Shown here: positions 58,384 through 64,000 of the stretch, one piece after another
Numbering within the stretch: position 1 is the first letter of the stretch
Layout of the letters: each line of letters starts with the position of its first letter
Source: Symbiotaphrina buchneri
Lineage: Eukaryota > Ascomycota > Symbiotaphrinales > Symbiotaphrinaceae
Direction of reading: 5' to 3'
NCBI GenBank assembly: GCA_001599915.1
Contig: BCIG01000006.1
Coordinates: 765,924-829,923, forward strand
Length of the DNA stretch: 64,000 nucleotides
Notes under the pieces: model-generated
Told to the model about the DNA's origin: nothing
Database searches by the model: none
What the model saw: the letters and a program-made list of their open reading frames with translations, nothing else
Program-made: the position numbers and the translations under genes

Positions 58384-59772
58384 TCATCGTCGTTTTGAGA
58401 TTGCAGTGCCACTCAACCTAGAGCCAGCCGGCTTCTTCGGTGGCGGACCATCTTGCTCGCTCTCCTCATCTTCATCCATGGTGTCCACATCATCGTGGTC
58501 AACCTCATCCTCTGATACGTCATCTCCGGAGTCATTATCCGTCTCTTCAGCTTCGTCATCGAGGAGTTCATTATCGTCCTCGCTCTCTTCCTCGTCTTCA
58601 GACTCCCCTTCAACTCCATTCACGTCCAATACTTCATCGTCCTCCTCTTCACTTTCACTCTCGCTCTCCAGGTCACTCTCATCATTGCTGTGGATCTTCG
58701 ATCCATTAGATCCCATTACTCTGCTCCTGCCTTGGGCCCGATGAGCCAGCTTGTTCCTGTCTTCCAGATCTTCATCCTCGCTATCCTCTTCCTCCTCTCC
58801 CTCCACGTATATGACAGCCTCCTCGGCGTCCGCATCCTGTCCATATCTCTTCATTCCAGCAGATGCCTGCATACTTCTCCGGAGCTGCATCTGCGCCTCT
58901 AACATATCCAACTTGCCCTTCAACGAAAGTAGTGGCTGCAGGCCGTTTGCCCTCTCCTTTATGACTCGGTGCAGGGAGCTAAGCCGCTTCATCAGGTCCG
59001 GTTGCCCTGCTAGGTAACCGCCGTGCGCCACCAGCGTCCACTGAATCCAGACCATCAAATTCCCTGCTCTCCCCGGCCTTCTGTGTAATCGCTCGGCCAG
59101 CTTCTGTAAAAGTGACGTTGCTAGGGAAGAATCCAGACGCTCGATGGTGGACCGGATGATAGAGGTGTCACTGGTATGGAGACATGTCTCAAGTAAGGCA
59201 GTGTCATTTGTTTTGAGTGATTGCGTGAGCACCGTCCCTAACGAGACCGCTGACGGTGCTTGTAGTGCGCCGGATGTAGCCAAAGCATTGCCAGATTGAT
59301 GAGGACCAGACTCCCGTTCGAAGGCCGCGTGCACATCAATTGCTCCACTTGAGCTGGCTAGCACCAAGTCCCCGAATGAGGGTCCGGTCTGCTCTTCATC
59401 TGCTGCGTCTTGTTCCCCTTCATCGCTGCCGACGCCGTCTACCATCTCCACATCTTCTCCGACAGCAGTGGGATGTGATGACTTTGTAGGACGAGAATTA
59501 TCTTCGCTGTCGTCGAGCTCTTCTTCACTGGACGATTCATAGTCCGTCGTTGGTTCTTCTCCACTGGATATCTCCACCACTTCTGACGAGCCTTCTTTTG
59601 CATTGGCCGTCCCAACGTCTCTACCATCTATGACTACTGCGTGCGACTCGTCGAACTTGGCCCTGGCCGCACTCTTGACACCATTGGCCAAAGCTTTGCT
59701 CTGAGCGATGGCTTTGGCGCCCTTCAACTGGGGCACGCCGACGCCGCGGTCCTGCGCCCGTACCTTGCTCAT
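58384..59772 (-). CDS. utp5: U3 snoRNP component Utp5 (Utp12/Dip2 domain)
   Basis: A single exon from the ATG at MSKVRAQDRG gives 462 residues. Residues about 185-310 form the Utp12 (Dip2) domain: LGTVLTQSLKTNDTALLETC, IERLDSSLATSLLQKLAERL, NLMVWIQWTLVAHGGYLAG and LQPLLSLKGKLDMLEAQMQL. Both flanks are long Glu/Asp/Ser-rich tracts, and the extreme C-terminus is basic. Utp5 belongs to the t-UTP subcomplex that binds the 5' external spacer of pre-rRNA and couples rDNA transcription with small-subunit assembly in the nucleolus. The usual N-terminal WD repeats are not seen in this frame, so the true N-terminus may lie upstream in further exons, or the protein may be a shortened form as in many filamentous fungi. 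Confidence 0.82.
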   Translation of the reverse strand: MSKVRAQDRGVGVPQLKGAKAIAQSKALANGVKSAARAKFDESHAVVIDGRDVGTANAKEGSSEVVEISSGEEPTTDYESSSEEELDDSEDNSRPTKSSHPTAVGEDVEMVDGVGSDEGEQDAADEEQTGPSFGDLVLASSSGAIDVHAAFERESGPHQSGNALATSGALQAPSAVSLGTVLTQSLKTNDTALLETCLHTSDTSIIRSTIERLDSSLATSLLQKLAERLHRRPGRAGNLMVWIQWTLVAHGGYLAGQPDLMKRLSSLHRVIKERANGLQPLLSLKGKLDMLEAQMQLRRSMQASAGMKRYGQDADAEEAVIYVEGEEEEDSEDEDLEDRNKLAHRAQGRSRVMGSNGSKIHSNDESDLESESESEEEDDEVLDVNGVEGESEDEEESEDDNELLDDEAEETDNDSGDDVSEDEVDHDDVDTMDEDEESEQDGPPPKKPAGSRLSGTAISKRR

Positions 59773-61247
59773 CGAGAAGCAGGCCTGCTCTACACACGAG
59801 CAGAGTGTAGCACGGTGTAATGAGAAGGATGTCCGGACCAAAGACGAAGTCGTGAAGGAGCTCCTGCGACCGCGACCCGTACCATATATTGCCGTCCAAA
59901 CGGGACGGGTAGGTTTCGTTCTCTCAAGAATAATTTCTTAGCGAAAGCGGTGTGAAGAGGATACTGCCCGGGCCAATCAGCGACGGGTGAGAATCTTGAG
60001 ATGAGGACGATGCCGTAATTAGCTTAGCGGGAGGATGGGAACAGGCGAAGGAAAACGAAAAAGAAGGTGACGAAGATGTTGCGATTAGATATTCGGTAAC
60101 TGGGGCCAATCAGGGAAGCCGCAAGGGAAGCCTGAGTAAGCCGGCAGAAGACACCTCTGCTCTAGTAGTACTTTACGGTGCACTTTAGGAAAAGGGCCTT
60201 TGGGGGTTGATTTCTTCGTAGCAGAGGGATAGAAGGATACTCGCACCAGAAGGGTTATTTCGTACCTCCCTAGAAAGAAGAGAAAAAGCACAGGGCAGGC
60301 GCAACGCCGCTAGGCTGCGATCCGCATGGAAGCCGGGCAAGGGCGCTGCAAGATTGCCTGAAGAGAGCCAATCAGATGGGGCGAGGGAGAAAGCGAAGGT
60401 GGAACTTGTACACTAGCGCGGAAAAAGGGCTCGGGTTGGCGGCGGGCATTGTTTAAAAGGTAACGCACCCCCTCCTTCACGCTCTTCCGACCTCGCCAGT
60501 CTTTCTGCTGCTTTTGTTCTCCTTTCCTCCCCAAGTATCCTGCTAGCCGTCTCTCAGCCGCCTCTGATTGGCCCCCTTTCCCTCTTCCCACTGGCTCGGA
60601 CTCGTCTTGTCTCGCTCTTCTTTTCTTTGTTCACAACCACTCAACCACTCACCGCCTGCAGCTCCTCTGTCATCACTGCAGCACTCAACTGCGCGCGCAC
60701 ACTTCACAACGCGACACGTTCCCAACATCGAGTCCCGGCGTGTCGTACATCTCTAACTTAGTGTCGCTTGCAATAATAATTCTTCCACGACCGATCTTCA
60801 TCGACGCCGCGTCTCTCCCATTCGTGCGCGTGCACATACCCTCTTGGCCATCTGGTCAAATAATTTGATCCCTCGGTCGCATTCAGAACCCTCGGTCGCA
60901 TTTGCTTCACTTTGCGCCGCGGTTGATCGCCACGCTTAATTTTGAGCCGCATCTCCACAGTGCTTGCAAACTGTTATTGGCAGGCAGGCTTTAACAGGTC
61001 GCGATCATAGTTCGACATCGATCGTCATCGTCAAACCGTGTTGTCGATCACGGTTATGCTTGGTGGCTACTTGGAGAACCTCTCCAACTAATCCTGTCGC
61101 CGTGCCGGACCAGAGCAGTCATTCACTTGACCTGCTTCATCTGCCATCTGGCTCGCTGGCGCATAGCTTGTCCTACCTGACTCTTATTCGCCGACATTCA
61201 CTGTCGTTCTTATTCATTTCCTCTTTGTCGCGCACTCTCCTCTGTCC
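59773..61247. promoter_or_regulatory. Divergent promoter of utp5 (-) and bdf1 (+) with repeated CCAATCAG
   Basis: About 1.5 kb. CCAATCAG occurs at 59973..59980, 60106..60113 and 60367..60374, and its reverse complement at 60564..60571. The right end (61000-61247) is a pyrimidine-rich 5' UTR. No coding frame of interest. Confidence 0.6.
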
Positions 61248-63947
61248 ATGGCCGTGATGGAGCCGCTCAACAATGGCGCTGTTGAGCAGAAAGCCCTCCC
61301 CGTCCCATCCGCTGAAAAGCTGGCTCTGGGTTCGAACATCAACGGGTGAGTCTCCCCTCAACTTGATTTATGTTCTATTGTTCTTCGCTTCTTGCAGCCA
61401 CTGTATTTACACAATCAATTTCCACACAGTACAATAACACATGAGATTCCTCTCACTGAGGCTGCGCCTATTGAACGTCCCAAGTCGCCAACGCAACTCA
61501 TCTCCACCAACTCGACGCCTTCCTCACCTCACAACGGTGAACAACCACCTTCTACAAACGGAGTCGACAAGTCAGAACCGATCGTAAACGGTGATTCGGC
61601 AGCAGACGTAAACGTTGCTTCTACAGCACAGTCCACCACTGGTGCTAACCTGAAGGTCGACGCTGTCGTTACAGCTCCGGCGACTACTGCAGATCCTGAG
61701 AGTACCTCCATCGTGCAAGATACTCCAGTCGACCCACCACAGCAGGAAGCTGCACCGTCTGTTGGTGCAGAAACAAGCTTATCTGGCTCGCAAACTCTTC
61801 CCACAGAGCAATCTGAGTCACATAGTGGCGTGGATGCGAATGGAATGGGCACAAGTGCAAGCACACTGAAAGACGTTGCCCTTCCGACAACAGAGTTACC
61901 CCATCACCCATCAACGCAAGCCAACGCCGATCTCTCAGAGACGCCTCTAGAACCTGCACCGACACCAGTGGAGCCTGCTTTCACATCTGTACAAGACCAA
62001 GACATGCCTGACGCTATGTCTTCGCCAAACAAGATCGCTCACGAAAGGGACGACGATGAAGTTGAAGGCCCCGCAGCTAAGCGCACCAAGACTGAAACTG
62101 ATGTCGATGCTACACCTGAGTTCAAAGTGCCTGATGTACCTCAACCTGCGGAGCAGGCTCCGGCTGGGACATCAGACACGCCGAAGAAGGAGGAGGAGTC
62201 GGTGCCTTCAATCACGAGCGCCCAGAAGAAATTCCTCATGGCCATGCTAAGGAATTTGAAGAGGACGAAAGATGCTCTTCCATTCAGTGCGCCTGTAGAC
62301 CCGATCAAGCTCAATATTCCAAGTTACTTTGACATCATCAAACACCCTATGGATCTCGGCACCATGGAAGAGAAGCTTAAAGCTGATAGATACAAGAGCG
62401 TGGATGAAGTCGTTGCGGACTTCAATCTCATTGTTCAAAATACTACCACTTTCAACGGCCCAGAACATCCTGTCACAAAGTCTGGTCAGAGCCTCAAGAC
62501 ATCGTTTGACAGACAGATCGGAAAGCTCCCGAAGCCAGATGTGGTCGAACCAACGCCGGCAGAGAAGAAAGCCAAAAAGGCTGCTGTAGTCCCTAAAACC
62601 GTCCCTCGACGTGAGTCTCGGTCGGCTACAGGAGCAGCACAAGGAACTGCACAGGGAACTGCGCAGGGACCTGCTGCACCTTCACCGTCAGTCCCAGCCA
62701 CTTCTCCTGCTGGTGGCCAGACTTTTGCTCTCGTGGGCGGTGTCCCTATCATTCGGCGCGATTCCACTGCTGGTGACGGTCGACCAAAGCGTGAGATTCA
62801 TGCACCGGCTCCCAGGGACTTACCTTATACTGTTTCTAAACCTCGGAAGAAGAAGTTCCAAATGGAGCTGAAGTTCTGCGAGAAGGTTCTTGCTGAATTG
62901 AACAAGCCAAAGTATGCGCAGTTCGCCTTCCCGTTCTACAATCCGGTGGACCCGGTGGCTCTTAACATTCCTGATTACCACAAGGTTATCAAGAAACCTA
63001 TGGATCTTTCGACAATCGGAGCCAAGTTGAAAGCCGGACAGTACGAGAATGCCAAAGAATTCGAGGCGGACATACGTNTGATGTTCAACAACTGCTACAA
63101 GTTCAATCCGGTTGGACAACCTGTGCACAACATGGGTAAGGACCTCGAGGAAGTCTTCAACGAGGAATGGTCGAAGAAGCAACAGTTTATCGAAGACCAC
63201 ACGCCTCGTTCAAATCCCGCAAGTCCCCGTAGCTCTATGGAGCCTGAAGAAGAGGAGGACGAAGAAGAGGAGGAAGACGAAGAAGACGAGGAGAATCAAC
63301 TGAGCATATTACAGAAGCAGATTGCTGCAATGTCTAAACAAGTTGAAATGATCCAAAAGAAGAAGTCCTCCCCTCCAGCCGCGGGTAAGAAGAGCAAGAG
63401 CGCAAAATCGACCAAGAAGGGCGAGAAAAAAGTCAGCAGCTCCAAATCGGGTGTTAAGGTCGAGAAGAAGTCTTCGAAGGTCAAAGCGCCAGCTCGTGTG
63501 CCTTATGTTACCTACGATCAGAAGCAAGAGATTTCAACGTCTATTAGTACACTGTCTCCCGTCCGGATGCAGCAAGCTCTGAAGATTATCCGGGATAACA
63601 TGCCCAATCTCCCTGTATGTACAGCCTTTCTTGTCACCATTGTTTCTGNCAGCTAACAGACCTCAAGGATTCCCAGGACGATGAGATCGAGCTTGATATC
63701 GATGAGCTATCCAATGAGGTGCTGTACCAACTTCTCACGTTCGTTCGCAAGTACGCACCGGTGCCGGAAGAAGCGAAACAGGAAGCAGTGCCCAAGTCCA
63801 AGCCAAGATCCGAAAACAAAACTGCGGCTGCGAAACCCAAGAAGAACAAGCCTATGAGCAAACAGGAACAGGAGGCTCGCATCAGCGAGCTACAAGGGAA
63901 GCTCAAGAGCTATCAACACGCAGCATCCTCTGAGTCACCTGAACCAA
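61248..63947 (+). CDS. bdf1: BET-family double bromodomain protein Bdf1, 3' end outside the window
   Basis: Exons 61248..61345, 61430..63614 and 63668..63947 (then donor gtaagt into sequence beyond the window). Residues about 298-400 form bromodomain 1 with PFSAPVDPIKLNIPSYFDII, HPMDLGTMEEKLKADRYKSV and TTTFNGPEHPV. Bromodomain 2, about 510-617, has AFPFYNPVDPVALNIPDYHK, KPMDLSTIGAKLKAGQYENA and NNCYKFNPVGQPVHNMG. Both keep the Asn that binds acetyl-lysine. An acidic EEEDEEEEEDEEDEE patch, a coiled coil (LQKQIAAMSKQVEMIQKK) and the ET domain (DDEIELDIDELSNEVLYQLL) follow. The protein reads acetylated histone H4 and links TFIID and chromatin remodelling. One n lies in exon 2 (63078) and one in intron 2 (63649). 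The acceptor of exon 3 is ambiguous between 63651 and 63667. Confidence 0.92.
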
Positions 63948-64000
63948 GTAAGTCACCGTTAACGCTCAGCACTTCCTGCCTCTACCCATACTAATATCCT

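Noticed and set aside
58406-59017. Ser-rich open frames on + strand
   Set aside because: Shadow of the acidic tracts of utp5 on the other strand; no start context or domain.

Overview
The window is a gene-dense piece of a filamentous ascomycete (Pezizomycotina) nuclear genome. The evidence is that most genes are split by short GT-AG introns of about 45-135 nt, intergenic gaps are short, both strands are used, and the gene set is fungal: an ImeB-type kinase, a Dicer-like 2 protein, a Bdf1-type double bromodomain protein, TrpE and fungal RFC subunits. I cannot name the genus from the sequence alone. Exon models were built by hand by joining reading frames across splice sites and checking phase. 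Two n bases (in and next to a bdf1 exon) and several one-base phase breaks suggest a draft-quality assembly.

Layout. 1-7.1 kb: imeB-like kinase (+), a mitochondrial-type small membrane protein (+) and exosome subunit rrp42 (-). 7.8-9 kb: a seven-exon short-chain dehydrogenase (-). 9.9-13.8 kb: cytochrome c (+) convergent with arginyltransferase ate1 (-, eleven exons, one of 6 nt, and one GC-AG intron). 13.8-16.3 kb: long gene-poor gap. 16.3-17 kb: Nudix hydrolase (+). 17.5-22.1 kb: dcl2 (-), with a one-base frame break. 22.5-27.5 kb: proteasome alpha-2 (-) divergent from rfc1 (+). 28.2-30.2 kb: MFS sugar/polyol-type transporter (-). 31.1-34 kb: two proteins of unknown function (-). 34.3-37.2 kb: trpE (+) convergent with lsm1 (-). 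38.4-41.3 kb: zinc-finger-like protein and RING-CH membrane protein (-). 41.8-44.8 kb: mitochondrial ribosomal protein L16 (+), a small conserved-looking protein with a frame break (-) and rfc5 (-). 45.3-49.2 kb: bHLH factor (-) and a TMEM135-like membrane protein (+). 49.4-57.2 kb: SNF2 helicase (-), cyclin-like protein (+) and HMG-box protein (-). 58.4-64 kb: utp5 (-) divergent from bdf1 (+, runs off the window).

The genes are mostly unrelated housekeeping and regulatory functions and do not form a pathway or a secondary-metabolite cluster. Shared themes are replication and repair (rfc1, rfc5, SNF2 helicase), RNA metabolism (rrp42, lsm1, dcl2, utp5), protein turnover (ate1, proteasome alpha-2, RING-CH) and transcription control (imeB, bHLH, HMG-box, bdf1). 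Both RFC genes have an ACGCGT element close upstream of the start, and cytochrome c has four CCAAT boxes. I did not find a clearly new biological system. The items most worth a second look are the dcl2 frame break, the ate1 microexon with its GC-AG intron, the strong hairpin at 38018-38090, the 24-bp palindrome in a cytochrome c intron, and the repeated CCAATCAG element between utp5 and bdf1.
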